Positions 28,678 to 41,569 of a stretch of 64,000 nucleotides of DNA are shown piece after piece. The first letter of the stretch is position 1. Every line of letters starts with the position of its first letter. Both the position numbers and the translations under genes were made by a program. A model generated the notes under the pieces. It ran no database searches, had not been told where the DNA came from, and was given only the letters and a program-made list of their open reading frames with translations. Source of the stretch: Gimesia benthica (lineage in GTDB: Bacteria; Planctomycetota; Planctomycetia; Planctomycetales; Planctomycetaceae); the NCBI RefSeq assembly GCF_009720525.1, contig NZ_CP043930.1:5530001-5594000 (forward strand). Direction: 5' to 3'.

Positions 28678-29742
28678 TCAGTCTGAGTTGGAGGCGTCGC
28701 TGATACGTTGCCTGAGATAGTTCGCGCGGGCCGCATTTCGTTCGCTCGATTCCAGTTCGCCTCCCTGCAGCTTCTGCAGGTGAGCGGGTTGGGTGAAGAT
28801 GAACATTTCGTTCACGGCTGAAATGGGCAGGCTTTCGATCAATCCTAAATTGACCCCCATACGCACGCTGGAGAGCAGGTGCATGGTCTCTTCGGAACTG
28901 ATGGTCTGGGCGGTACTCAAAATCCCAAAGGCGCGGGAAACCTGATCGTGCAGACCCTGGCGATTTTCTTTGAGCAGCGAGTTTCTGACACGCCGTTCGT
29001 AAGAGATGATATTGGGGACGACTTCCTTGATGCTGTCGATCAGCTGATGCTCGGTCTGCCCCAGAGTGACCTGGTTGGAGATCTGGTAAAAATCACCCAT
29101 GGCCTGACTGCCTTCGCCGTACAGTCCACGGACGGCCAGATTGATCTTCTGCAGTGCCTGGAAGACTTTCTGAATCTCTTTCGTGATGACCAGTGCCGGC
29201 AGGTGCAGCATGACGCTGACACGGATTCCGGTACCCACATTGGTGGGGCACGCTGTCAGGTAACCAAATTCTTCACTGAAGGCGTAGGTGACTTCGGATT
29301 CCAGCAGGTCATCAATCCGATTGATGGTGTCCCAGCATTCGTCGAGAGAAAATCCACTCCGTAAAACCTGGAGGCGGAGGTGATCTTCCTCATTGACCAT
29401 GATGCCGATGTTTTCCTCGTTATCCAGTCCCACACCACGGGGACCAGAGCGTTCGGCATGCTCACGGCTGATCATCTGGCGTTCGACAATGAACTGACGA
29501 TCCAGGTTCGAGAGCTTGTTTACATTCAGATAGGAGAGTTTTTCCTGCATGGGCAGGTTGGTAATGATCGGCCGCATCAGCTGCTCGATCTCACCCAACG
29601 TAGATTCCGTACAGCGATTGATAAAGGGGAACTGTGCGAGGTTTCTCGCCAGGCGAATTCTGCTGGACATCACAATATCGGAGTCCGGGCCGATTCCTCT
29701 CAGCCATTCACCACTCGTGCGAGTGAATGCATCCAAATTCAC
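28678..29742 (-). CDS. mcsB: Protein-arginine kinase McsB
   Basis: 354 residues from a GTG with AAGGAG seven bases upstream. It is an ATP:guanido phosphotransferase-type kinase: SSRIRLARN, then FGYLTACPTNVGTGIRVSVML with the conserved catalytic Cys. McsB phosphorylates protein arginines to mark substrates for ClpCP degradation in Firmicutes. The regulatory phospho-arginine pocket, RDxxRA in Bacillus-type enzymes, reads R335-N-A-A-R339-A here. No clpC, mcsA or ctsR is adjacent, unlike the Firmicute operon. Confidence 0.93.
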   Translation of the reverse strand: MNLDAFTRTSGEWLRGIGPDSDIVMSSRIRLARNLAQFPFINRCTESTLGEIEQLMRPIITNLPMQEKLSYLNVNKLSNLDRQFIVERQMISREHAERSGPRGVGLDNEENIGIMVNEEDHLRLQVLRSGFSLDECWDTINRIDDLLESEVTYAFSEEFGYLTACPTNVGTGIRVSVMLHLPALVITKEIQKVFQALQKINLAVRGLYGEGSQAMGDFYQISNQVTLGQTEHQLIDSIKEVVPNIISYERRVRNSLLKENRQGLHDQVSRAFGILSTAQTISSEETMHLLSSVRMGVNLGLIESLPISAVNEMFIFTQPAHLQKLQGGELESSERNAARANYLRQRISDASNSD

Positions 29743-30181
29743 CCTGATTCTCCTTGATTGAACTAAATAAGTCAGACCCCGGGCCTGTAATCCGGTTACC
29801 GGCCCGCATGGTAACTCGCGTGACTTTCATCCCCAAACGGTGTAGACTCGGGGACTGAATACCATACTGGTTCAGCCCCGGAAAACAAAGTCATACAACC
29901 GAGTTCTGTCAGAAAGCCGTTGAAGAACGGTTACTCTGATTTATTCTATGCAATGCGTGTCCCGAATACCATTGCACTCCCGTGGATTCCAAAACTGAAA
30001 CGGGAAACTCCGGGAGTACACCACCCCCAACCTGTAGACAGCGACCGAGATTTTGCGGATTTTTGAGAACAGGGACCTCCGACAGCTTGTCTCTGTAATC
30101 AGAAACACTCATAAGAGAGTCCGCAGCGCACATTTAGAAACGGGATGCCCGGTCATCCATAGAGACGGCAACTGAAGGCCC
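29743..30181. other. Divergent promoter region between mcsB and trpE
   Basis: 439 bases between divergent starts. Despite the tryptophan gene downstream, I see no Trp-rich leader peptide with tandem Trp codons, no obvious attenuator and no T-box-like structure. Nothing else recognisable. Confidence 0.4.
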
Positions 30182-31690
30182 ATGAAATACGTTCCAGATT
30201 TTGATACTTTTCAACAGCTTTCCACACAGGCGAACCTGGTTCCCGTGTATCGCCAGTTGACCGGAGATACCTTGACTCCGGTCAGTGCGTATCAGCTGCT
30301 GGAGAAGGGCCCGTATTCGTTTCTGTTTGAAAGCGTCGTGGGTGGTGAGCAGATCAGCCGCTACAGCTTCCTGGGAGCCAACCCCTTTCTGACCATCGAT
30401 GCCTACCAGCAGCGGATGGTAATCCAGCAGCAGGGAGAGACCGAAGAGCGGACCGTCGCTGATCCACTGCAGGAGCTGGAATCCATTCTCGATCAGTACC
30501 AGGCTCCCGAATTGCCGGGGCTTCCCCGTTTTTGCGGAGGGGCCGTCGGTTATGCTGGCTATGATGTCGTGCGTTATTCTGAAAACCTGCCTGATGCACC
30601 TGAAGACGATCGTCAGCTCCCGGACCTGTCCTTTGCGCTGTACGACCATATGGTGGTCTTCGATCAGATCAATAAGACCGTGCTGGTGGTGGCACATGCC
30701 CATATTACTTCCGGAATGAGTGAGTCAGATCTGCAGGCCGCATATCAGGCTGCCTGTGAGAAGATCGATCAAACCTGCGAACGCTTCCAGACGGGGGATC
30801 CTGCCGTATTGAAGATGGCGGATATCAGTGTGAATCCCCATGCGGAACCGGATCTACAGTGGACGTCCAATTTTTCGCAACAGAATTTTGAAGCAGCGGT
30901 CGACGCCTGCAAGGAATACATCGTAGCCGGCGATATTTTTCAGGTCGTCTTGAGTCAGCGCCTGAAACTGGAGACTTCGGCGACGCCACTGGATATTTAT
31001 CGCAGCCTGAGAGTCGTCAATCCGAGCCCGTTCATGTTTTTGCTCAAGACTCCCGAAGTCGATCTGGTCGGCAGCTCACCTGAAATCATGGTGCGTGTTG
31101 AAGACGGTCTGACGACGATCCGGCCCCTGGCGGGAACCCGCAAACGGGGGAAAACCGAGGCGGAAGATAAGCGTCTGGCCGAGGAACTGCTGGCCGACCC
31201 CAAAGAACGTGCTGAGCATGTGATGCTGATTGACCTGGCGCGGAATGATGTCGGCCGGGTAAGTGAGTTCGGTTCGGTGGAACTGTCGGATGTGATGGTA
31301 GTAGAACGTTACAGCCATGTCATGCACATCACATCCAATGTAACCGGTACGCTGACCGAAGGGCGAACGGCCCTGGATGCCTTGCGTGCCGGGCTGCCTG
31401 CAGGAACGGTCTCTGGTGCCCCCAAAGTGCGGGCCATGGAGATCATCGACGAATTTGAACCACATCGACGGGGCCCGTATGCTGGCGCCGTCGGATATCT
31501 CGATTTTACGGGAAATATGGATACGTGTATTGCATTGCGTACGCTGGTTATGCAGGGATCGACGGCCTACGTTCAGGCCGGCGCCGGGATCGTTGCCGAC
31601 AGTGTACCCGAGACGGAATACTATGAAACATTGAACAAGGCAAAGGGGTTGCTGAAAGCGATTGAGGTCGCTGAACAACAACTGAAATAA
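30182..31690 (+). CDS. trpE: Anthranilate synthase component I
   Basis: 502 residues, usual length. It makes anthranilate from chorismate using ammonia from a TrpG subunit. The N-terminal feedback region includes [14 protein letters not shown]; the chorismate-binding core has [72 protein letters not shown] and [23 protein letters not shown] precedes the ATG closely. It is alone: no trpG, trpD or trpC is adjacent, so the pathway genes must be scattered. Confidence 0.96.
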   Translation: MKYVPDFDTFQQLSTQANLVPVYRQLTGDTLTPVSAYQLLEKGPYSFLFESVVGGEQISRYSFLGANPFLTIDAYQQRMVIQQQGETEERTVADPLQELESILDQYQAPELPGLPRFCGGAVGYAGYDVVRYSENLPDAPEDDRQLPDLSFALYDHMVVFDQINKTVLVVAHAHITSGMSESDLQAAYQAACEKIDQTCERFQTGDPAVLKMADISVNPHAEPDLQWTSNFSQQNFEAAVDACKEYIVAGDIFQVVLSQRLKLETSATPLDIYRSLRVVNPSPFMFLLKTPEVDLVGSSPEIMVRVEDGLTTIRPLAGTRKRGKTEAEDKRLAEELLADPKERAEHVMLIDLARNDVGRVSEFGSVELSDVMVVERYSHVMHITSNVTGTLTEGRTALDALRAGLPAGTVSGAPKVRAMEIIDEFEPHRRGPYAGAVGYLDFTGNMDTCIALRTLVMQGSTAYVQAGAGIVADSVPETEYYETLNKAKGLLKAIEVAEQQLK

Positions 31691-31719
31691 TTCAGATCAG
31701 AGTGGTGACCGTCTGAATT
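31689..31719 (+). terminator. Weak hairpin after trpE
   Basis: 8-bp arms (AATTCAGA at 31689-31696 and TCTGAATT at 31712-31719) around a 15-base loop, beginning at the trpE stop, followed by a T-poor stretch. A second overlapping pairing (TCAGAG with CTCTGA) is possible. Terminator role is uncertain. Confidence 0.35.
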
Positions 31720-31787
31720 CTTTCGGCTCTGATTAGTTGTTTCGACATCATCCCCACTGTCGATAACAAAGGTGAAGCAGGAGTACG

Positions 31788-33473
31788 ATGGAATCTCAAC
31801 AGGAGAATAGCGCTCTCGATCCATCAGTGGGTTCCGAGAAAGAAGAAGCCATTAACGCCCCGACCAGTTTTGGCGGGATCGTCAGACGCCTGGGCCCCGG
31901 CCTGATTGTGGCCGGCAGTATTGTGGGTTCCGGCGAGTTGATCGCAACCACCAAAACCGGTGCCCAGGCCGGGATTGCTCTGTTATGGCTGATTATCGTC
32001 GGCTGTCTGATCAAGGTGTTCGTACAGATCGAACTGGGACGCTATTCCATCTCCCGGGGAGAGACCACGCTCCAGGCGCTGAACCATGTGCCGGGACCCC
32101 GCCTGGGAGTCATGCGGAATCCGAATCAGCAGGCTCCCAACTGGATTCTCTGGTTCTGGCTGATTATGAGCCTGTGTACGATCGGGCAACTGGGGGGGAT
32201 TGTCGGCGGTGTAGGGCAGGCTCTCGCACTGACGCTGCCGATTAAAGGCGATTATCGCCAGGCGATCCAATACCCGTCCGAAAAAGAATTCGTGCACTAC
32301 CTCGAGATCGAAGAGGAACTTAACAGCGAAGAGAGCTCCCTGGCTGCCATGTCTCCCAAGGAGCGGGAGCGATATCTGCGAGGGCACGCCAAGATGCAGC
32401 AGCGAATTGAAGCCCTGCAGGAAGAGGGGCAGATGATTCTGCAGAAGATTCGCAATCAGGAATCCCTGGTCGATGAGCAGGGCTCATCCCTGCTGGAACC
32501 GCAAACCTGGGACGATAAGATCTGGGCCGGTTTGATTTCGGTGATGACCGCCTTTCTGCTGTTCTACGGTCGCTACAATCTGATCGAGCATCTTTCGACG
32601 ATTCTGGTTGTTTCGTTTACGTTTATCACGGTCGGCAATGTCTTTTCGCTTCAGACTTCAGAGATCTGGAGCATTTCTGGCGAGGAAATCATGAAGGGGC
32701 TGTCGTTCGGAATTCCAGAAGCGACAGGGGGCATGAATCCTCTGATTACTGCGCTGGCAGCGTTTGGAATTATTGGCGTCGGAGCGACCGAACTGATTGC
32801 CTATCCTTACTGGTGCCTGGAGAAGGGCTACGCCCGCTTTACCGGCCCCCATTCAGAGGATGCTAGCTGGGCCTTTCGCGCCAAAGGCTGGATGCGGGTG
32901 ATGAAGATCGATGCTTTCGCTTCAATGTGCATCTACACTTTTGCCACCCTGGCGTTTTACCTGATGGGAGTGGCTGTTCTGCACAAGGAAGGTTTGGATC
33001 CAGACGGGATGAGGATGGTGAGCACGCTGGCGGAAGCCTATGTGCCTGTGTTCGGGACGTACGCCAAATGGCTCTTCCTCGCGGGAGCGATTGCCGTTCT
33101 CTATTCAACATTCCTGGTGGCGAATGCAGCGAATGCACGTATCTTTTCCGACGGACTGCGTTTCTTCGGAATCTACGACGAACGTAAGCCGGGCGCACTG
33201 CAGAAATGGATCAGGGGCATGTCGTTTATTCTGCCTCTGCTCTGCCTGGCGGTATTTCTGACCGGGGCTAATCCGGTCAGGCTGGTGTTGATCGCGGGGA
33301 CCATGCAGGCCATCATGCTGCCAATGCTGGGGATCGCCGCCATCTATCTGCGATATACCCGGATCGATCAGCGATTAACGCCTGGACGGCTCTGGGATCT
33401 GATGCTGTTTCTCTCCTGTCTCGGTCTGTTGCTGGCGGGTGGGTTCGGGGTCTACAAACAGTTATTCGCCTGA
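31788..33473 (+). CDS. Nramp-like transporter with charged insertion
   Basis: 561 residues, AGGAG five bases before the ATG. The first helix RRLGPGLIVAGSIVGSGEL aligns with Nramp helix 1, but DPGN is replaced by G-S-G-E. Residues ~155-243 form a long, highly charged, helix-prone insertion (EKEFVHYLEIEEELNSEESS, then RIEALQEEGQMIL) between transmembrane helices, absent from standard Nramp proteins. GVGATELIAYPYW replaces the helix 6 metal motif. About eleven hydrophobic helices. Inner membrane; cargo unknown. It lies 97 bases after trpE with its own ribosome site. Confidence 0.8.
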   Translation: MESQQENSALDPSVGSEKEEAINAPTSFGGIVRRLGPGLIVAGSIVGSGELIATTKTGAQAGIALLWLIIVGCLIKVFVQIELGRYSISRGETTLQALNHVPGPRLGVMRNPNQQAPNWILWFWLIMSLCTIGQLGGIVGGVGQALALTLPIKGDYRQAIQYPSEKEFVHYLEIEEELNSEESSLAAMSPKERERYLRGHAKMQQRIEALQEEGQMILQKIRNQESLVDEQGSSLLEPQTWDDKIWAGLISVMTAFLLFYGRYNLIEHLSTILVVSFTFITVGNVFSLQTSEIWSISGEEIMKGLSFGIPEATGGMNPLITALAAFGIIGVGATELIAYPYWCLEKGYARFTGPHSEDASWAFRAKGWMRVMKIDAFASMCIYTFATLAFYLMGVAVLHKEGLDPDGMRMVSTLAEAYVPVFGTYAKWLFLAGAIAVLYSTFLVANAANARIFSDGLRFFGIYDERKPGALQKWIRGMSFILPLLCLAVFLTGANPVRLVLIAGTMQAIMLPMLGIAAIYLRYTRIDQRLTPGRLWDLMLFLSCLGLLLAGGFGVYKQLFA

Positions 33474-33720
33474 TGTGAAAATTGGCAGCGCGTTCTGAAT
33501 TGCTAAGGTCAGAAAAGTGTCCCAGCCAGGGGGACTCGATGATGTAATGATTTTGAACGCAGCCCGGCTGATGATGTGCAGCAGATACCGTTTCTGTATA
33601 ATCAGTGTCAGGCGCCTGAGAAGGTCTGTCAGCATGAATTGCTGGAACAGATCCGGTTTTGCTGGAATTCACCAGGAAATTGAAAATAGTGTCGAATACG
33701 AGACGAAGGATGCAGGTTAG

Positions 33721-34068
<348 letters not shown>

Positions 34069-34186
34069 CCGGACTTCCCGGGAATTTGAGCCCTGGTGCC
34101 GGCGAGAAACGAATTGCGAACCCTGACTGCTGTCAGTCATAATGAGAGTATCAGACAAAACATCATATGAGCAGGGGATTGAGATC

Positions 34187-34879
34187 GTGTTGAAATCAAA
34201 AAACTTTCGAAAGGTACTGTTTCTGATCGGCTTTATGGGAATCGCGTTTCCAGCGCAAGATGTCCTGGCTCAGGGGAGTTCCAAGAAAGGGAATGTGAAA
34301 CAGCTCAATATCCAGGCTGATAAGCTCCGCGATTCGTTTATTCGCCAGTCTGCTGAAATCGCCCGTAAATATTCTGATGCCGGCGATTATGAGAAATCCA
34401 AAGAGATGCTGGAGTCGATTCTCAGCATTAAAAAAGATGTCCCAGGCGTGAAAGCGATGATCGATCAGCTCGATGAGAAAATGATCTCGTCGAATTCCGC
34501 TGATTTTGAAATCGATGCGGCTCGTAACTGGAGTGGTCCTGCCGGTCTGGTCGCGAAGGGGAGATCAATTCGGATTCAGGCCACCGGGACCTATGATCTG
34601 ATTACAGACATCAAGACAGGCGTCGAAGGGCTGCCTGAGAAAAACCCCATGAAAGAACTGGCTCCCGGCGTACCTGTAGGAGCGTTGATGGGGGTTGTTC
34701 TCTCACAGGAAAAAGGGAAACCCAAAATGGGGAAGCCCTTCAAGATCGGAGAGAAAGTCGAATTCACGCCTAAAGATGATGGCGTGCTGATGATCGGTCT
34801 GAATCTGCCTCCGGGACATCAATCCAAAGGGAAAGTGAAAGTCCGGATCAGCGGGTATTTCAGACGCAGTTCAAATTGA
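34187..34879 (+). CDS. Secreted hypothetical protein, possible PA-IL-like C-terminal fold
   Basis: 230 residues from a GTG at 34187 with AGGGG about ten bases upstream; an ATG at 34142 has no ribosome site. A signal peptide (FRKVLFLIGFMGIAFPAQDVLAQ) is followed by a helical, TPR-like stretch (residues ~30-105; YSDAGDYEKSKEMLESIL) and a beta-rich C-terminal half (ATGTYDLITD, then PKDDGVLMIGLN and KVKVRISGYF), which resembles PA-IL/LecA-like domains of other planctomycete proteins. No enzymatic residues seen. Function unknown. Confidence 0.7.
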   Translation: MLKSKNFRKVLFLIGFMGIAFPAQDVLAQGSSKKGNVKQLNIQADKLRDSFIRQSAEIARKYSDAGDYEKSKEMLESILSIKKDVPGVKAMIDQLDEKMISSNSADFEIDAARNWSGPAGLVAKGRSIRIQATGTYDLITDIKTGVEGLPEKNPMKELAPGVPVGALMGVVLSQEKGKPKMGKPFKIGEKVEFTPKDDGVLMIGLNLPPGHQSKGKVKVRISGYFRRSSN

Positions 34880-34899
34880 GCGAACTGATAAAAGCGGCG

Positions 34900-35187
34900 T
34901 TACTTTTTGTTCTTACGAGCGTTCATCTCAGCGCGGATCTCTCTCCGCAGCAGCTCGGTCATCTGGCTGCGTTCCTGCAACAGTGGTGCAGTTTGAGCAA
35001 TCACCTTACGCATATCAGAAATAATTCCGCTCTCCAGCTCTTCGGTCGTAATGCCATCGCAGGCATTCACGCAGGCGACGACTCGACGGACCATTTCCTG
35101 ATTTTCAGGAGTGTCTTCGCCGAGGATTTCTCCCTCGCTTGAGATTACAAAGTGCGGAGGTTGAATGGATTGACGCTCTCCAGTCAT
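34900..35187 (-). CDS. Small hypothetical protein
   Basis: 95 residues, hydrophilic and mostly helical, with a basic tail (EIRAEMNARKNKK). A Cys pair occurs in RRVVACVNACDG. No family recognised. It converges with the secreted PA-IL-like protein gene, 20 bases apart, and has no strong Shine-Dalgarno sequence. Coding potential is supported by the even amino acid composition and by filling the gap between flanking genes, but it remains unproven. Confidence 0.5.
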   Translation of the reverse strand: MTGERQSIQPPHFVISSEGEILGEDTPENQEMVRRVVACVNACDGITTEELESGIISDMRKVIAQTAPLLQERSQMTELLRREIRAEMNARKNKK

Positions 35188-35387
35188 TCGCCGATTACTC
35201 CAGTTGCTTTAAGCCCGGTGTTCGTGTGTACCGCGCTCTATGTGCTGTTTTGGGAATTCATTTCAGACCAGAATAACAATGGTCAAATAAGTACTGTTAT
35301 CTGATCTATCGGCGAATGAGGAAGCTCGGATTCACTATCTCTAATGGATCATTAAAAAATGAATCCTGATTTTAGTGTCTTTAACTC

Positions 35388-35437
35388 AAAATTCAAAACT
35401 ATGGTCCATCTGGGTAAGATGGGGCGTTTTGAATTTT
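35388..35437 (-). terminator. Two-tier hairpin just beyond the pyc stop
   Basis: Perfect 12-bp outer arms (AAAATTCAAAAC and GTTTTGAATTTT) enclose an inner 5-bp hairpin (CCATC with GATGG). It begins eight bases past the pyc stop codon. Likely a terminator or RNA-stabilising element for pyc, though the T-run is interrupted. Confidence 0.55.
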
Positions 35438-35444
35438 CAGTCAA

Positions 35445-38897
<3,453 letters not shown>

Positions 38898-39240
38898 GAG
38901 CTATCCTGGTTCTTTGTATACTTTATGTTTGATGGTCTGGTTCAATATGGCCCAAGGCGTGATTTGCCCGCTGGCCAGCGGTTCCCAGAGTACCTGTCTG
39001 AGCCCGGAAACTCAACACACTGCCCCGTCTGGCGGCAGCGAAAGTCCAATGCGCACTCACAATCGTAACGATGAGATGAATTTTACTAACTTCCCTGCGG
39101 AAACCGCCTTGGATTGATTCATCTTGACCTGTTTTGCTTCTCTGATTAGTGTTCACGCCAATCTGACCCGTTCTATTGCGGCTCCGCTGAAATTCAAGGG
39201 GCCCGGACAGTAGAATTCTTCGAATTACAGGCGAAAAACG
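38898..39240. other. Divergent region between pyc and methyltransferase genes
   Basis: 343 bases between two divergent starts; presumably both promoters. A long antisense frame crosses it but is a shadow of the methyltransferase gene. No RNA gene or operator recognised. Confidence 0.4.
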
Positions 39241-40233
39241 GTGGTGAATCAAATGGGACAAAAGCAATGCGATCTCTGTGCAGGAACCGAGTTTGAACAA
39301 ATTGGAACCCGGGACCGGCATCGCCAGCCCTTGGAAACAGTGATCTGCAAATCCTGTGGCCTGGTCGCCCATGGCCAGATTCCCAGCGACGAAGAGCTTG
39401 CCCGCTATTACGCCACCGAGTACCGCCAGAGTTACCACGGCGAAATGACTCCTTCCGATCGCCGCGTGATGCGAGCCTGGAATAACGGCGAACGAATTTT
39501 CAGCCAGCTGCAGCCCCACATCGAACCCGATATGGAAGTCTTCGAAGTCGGTGCAGGCATTGGCTGCACCGTCAAAGTCTTTGAACTTAATGGACACGCT
39601 TCGCGGGGAATTGAACCGGGCGAAGGTTTCCAGAATTATTCGCAGCAGCAACTCCTGACCAACGTCGTCCGCGGAGATCTCTTCGAGCAGCCCCGTGACA
39701 AAAGCCACGAGCTGATTCTGCTCGTCCACGTGATCGAGCACTTTAACTCGCCCCGCAAGGCCCTCGAATACATTCGCGGCATGCTCTCCGACGACGGACT
39801 GTTCTACGTCGAATGTCCAAACATCGCGGCTCCCTTTGCCCGTCGCAGCAAAATGTTCCATTACGCTCACATTCATAACTTCACTCCCTCCAGCCTCAAG
39901 ATGCTGGCCGAGAGTTGTGGCTTCCAGCTGGTGCAGCAGTTCGGAACTCAGGAAGATCCCAACCTGCAGATGCTCTTCTCCTGCAGCGATTCAACCGAAC
40001 TTACCATCGATCCGGATAATTACCGCGAAACGATGCAGGTCATCAACGCCGCCACTCCCCTGCAGTATCACCTGCGGCCTTATTACTTCACGTCGCGTGT
40101 GAAGAAGGTCTCCAGCTATCTCAAGGAGCACCTGTCAGCCAGACAGTTCGTGGCAGACGTCATTCAGGAATGCCAGAAGTTCGCCGCAGAACAGGAAGAC
40201 GAAGCTCCCGAATCATTGCGTTCAGCTGCGTGA
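39241..40233 (+). CDS. Class I SAM-dependent methyltransferase with zinc-ribbon N-terminus
   Basis: 330 residues. Start could be GTG 39241, GTG 39244 or ATG 39253; the ribosome site is ambiguous. Residues ~9-40 carry two C-x2-C knuckles (CDLCAG, CKSCGL). Then a Rossmann methyltransferase: VFEVGAGIGCTVKVFE (SAM loop), the acidic end of strand 2 (RGIEPGEG), and LLVHVIEHFNSPRKALEY (post-motif). This architecture is common among methyltransferases of sugar, surface-glycan or natural-product pathways. Convergent with a DUF6263-like gene; a dispersed repeat fills the gap. Confidence 0.88.
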   Translation: MVNQMGQKQCDLCAGTEFEQIGTRDRHRQPLETVICKSCGLVAHGQIPSDEELARYYATEYRQSYHGEMTPSDRRVMRAWNNGERIFSQLQPHIEPDMEVFEVGAGIGCTVKVFELNGHASRGIEPGEGFQNYSQQQLLTNVVRGDLFEQPRDKSHELILLVHVIEHFNSPRKALEYIRGMLSDDGLFYVECPNIAAPFARRSKMFHYAHIHNFTPSSLKMLAESCGFQLVQQFGTQEDPNLQMLFSCSDSTELTIDPDNYRETMQVINAATPLQYHLRPYYFTSRVKKVSSYLKEHLSARQFVADVIQECQKFAAEQEDEAPESLRSAA

Positions 40234-40245
40234 TTTCGAATCCCC

Positions 40246-40302
40246 TTTTCGTGCCTTTCGTGAATTTCGTGGTAGCAAAAAAAACGTCAATCAATTCGCC
40301 GC
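40246..40302 (+). repeat. Intergenic repeat family A, copy 1
   Basis: Three iterations of TTTCGTG-like units (TTTTCGTGCC, TTTCGTGAAT, TTTCGTGGTAGC) followed by an A-run and GTCAATCAATTCGC. It lies between two convergent genes and its tail supplies the stop codon and last codons of the minus-strand DUF6263-like gene. Related copies are at 46813 and 58990. Confidence 0.8.
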
Positions 40303-41424
40303 CGGCTTTGGATTACTCCGCGGCGTAATCTTCGCTGAGGGGCCCAGCGGGCGTTCTTCCTGATGCGGAAAGGCCCGGATCGTCGTCACGATCTGTTTCT
40401 GCTGTTCGAATTGTTTGCCGCTCTCCAGTTTGACGGTCGTCTCCAGGAAGCGTTCGATCCTGGATTCCAGCGGCAGCCCTGTCTGGCGGTCGAGCAGACA
40501 GCTGCCAAACGATTTCCCGCCCCGGATAAACAGCTGCACCGATTTTCCATGCTGGTTGATCGGACTGCTGATCTTCGAAGCCGCGATGTCTCCCGCGATG
40601 TTGATCCGGGCGATGTTTTCGTTGAGCTCACGCAGCGTGTACTCAGTCTTCAGGACCATCGGGATTGGCTGCGTCAGACGCCGGGTTTTCGTCCAGCTCT
40701 CGCCCACACGCACCGCGCCCCCTTGATGTTCCTTGTTGATGTTATAAGGCAGCAGACCAATGCTGTCGTCGATGAAGTTGGCCACGCCGTCGTCCCCCGA
40801 GGTCTCGGAGATCTTTGCCAGCACGGTTTCCCGCTGACTGACCGGCGTGTTCTGCAGACATCGCTGCATAAACTGATCAAAGCCGACCAGCTCGATGATT
40901 TTGTTATCCGGTCCAATCCAGAAGGAGAACCCGTTCTGCACGAGTCCCTGATAAGCCTGGACCTCCGGTGGTGCAGGGCCCGAGCTACGATTGGAATCGA
41001 ACGAGACTTTCTCACCCGCGATGTCATGTGAATACTTCACACCCGAATACTGCACGCGCAAACGCTTCCGACCGTCTTCCTGAAGCTCCTCCACCGTCAG
41101 CGCCAGAATCAGCTCCAGTTTCGATTTACTCTGCACGACCCCGGCAGCCGAGGCCTGCGACAACGTCTGCTCCACCGTCTTGATCATCGGAAAACGCTGA
41201 TTGACGGCCAGGTTCAACTCCAGCACCTCTACCTTTTCCTCACGCAGCGAAACCGGCGCGACTTCCACAGGCGGTTGCTGAGTCTGTTCCGCGACCGCTC
41301 CGGGAGGTTTGACGTCTTCCACCTTTTCCGACGATTCGTTCTGCTGCTTGTTCAAAAAGGACCAGCCGGTCCCGGCAAGAATCACAATTCCGATCATCCA
41401 GCTGATATAACGCTTGCCCTGCAT
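40291..41424 (-). CDS. Membrane-anchored hypothetical protein (DUF6263-like)
   Basis: 377 residues. A single N-terminal hydrophobic segment (ISWMIGIVILAGTGWSFL) acts as uncleaved anchor or signal; a Pro/Glu/Gln-rich linker follows (to ~65). The rest is beta-rich, with LNLAVNQRFPMIKTVEQTLSQ, GFSFWIGPDNKI, and VRVGESWTKTRRLTQP segments resembling DUF6263 proteins. No catalytic motif. The Shine-Dalgarno sequence is weak. Its 3' end overlaps repeat family A. Expected periplasmic; function unknown. Confidence 0.65.
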   Translation of the reverse strand: MQGKRYISWMIGIVILAGTGWSFLNKQQNESSEKVEDVKPPGAVAEQTQQPPVEVAPVSLREEKVEVLELNLAVNQRFPMIKTVEQTLSQASAAGVVQSKSKLELILALTVEELQEDGRKRLRVQYSGVKYSHDIAGEKVSFDSNRSSGPAPPEVQAYQGLVQNGFSFWIGPDNKIIELVGFDQFMQRCLQNTPVSQRETVLAKISETSGDDGVANFIDDSIGLLPYNINKEHQGGAVRVGESWTKTRRLTQPIPMVLKTEYTLRELNENIARINIAGDIAASKISSPINQHGKSVQLFIRGGKSFGSCLLDRQTGLPLESRIERFLETTVKLESGKQFEQQKQIVTTIRAFPHQEERPLGPSAKITPRSNPKPAAN

Positions 41425-41569
41425 GGCGACATTGTCCAGAATAGATAAAAAAACTAATGAATGTGCTTTTTCTGAGTTATTTCCGGCACAAAAGTTATCA
41501 GTAATACGGATTTAGTGAAAGACGAATTCAAACCGGCGCCTCGACCCGGGGGCCTGAGAGGGGAAGCGA

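Noticed and set aside
29909-30133. Possible trp leader or attenuator upstream of trpE
   Set aside because: No tandem Trp codons and no terminator/antiterminator pair could be drawn.
33517-33720. 67-codon frame ending at the HIT start
   Set aside because: Odd composition (Met, Arg and Cys rich), no ribosome site, no family; abutting position is probably chance.
38923-39876. 317-codon minus-strand open frame
   Set aside because: Mirror of the methyltransferase; crosses the divergent promoter region.
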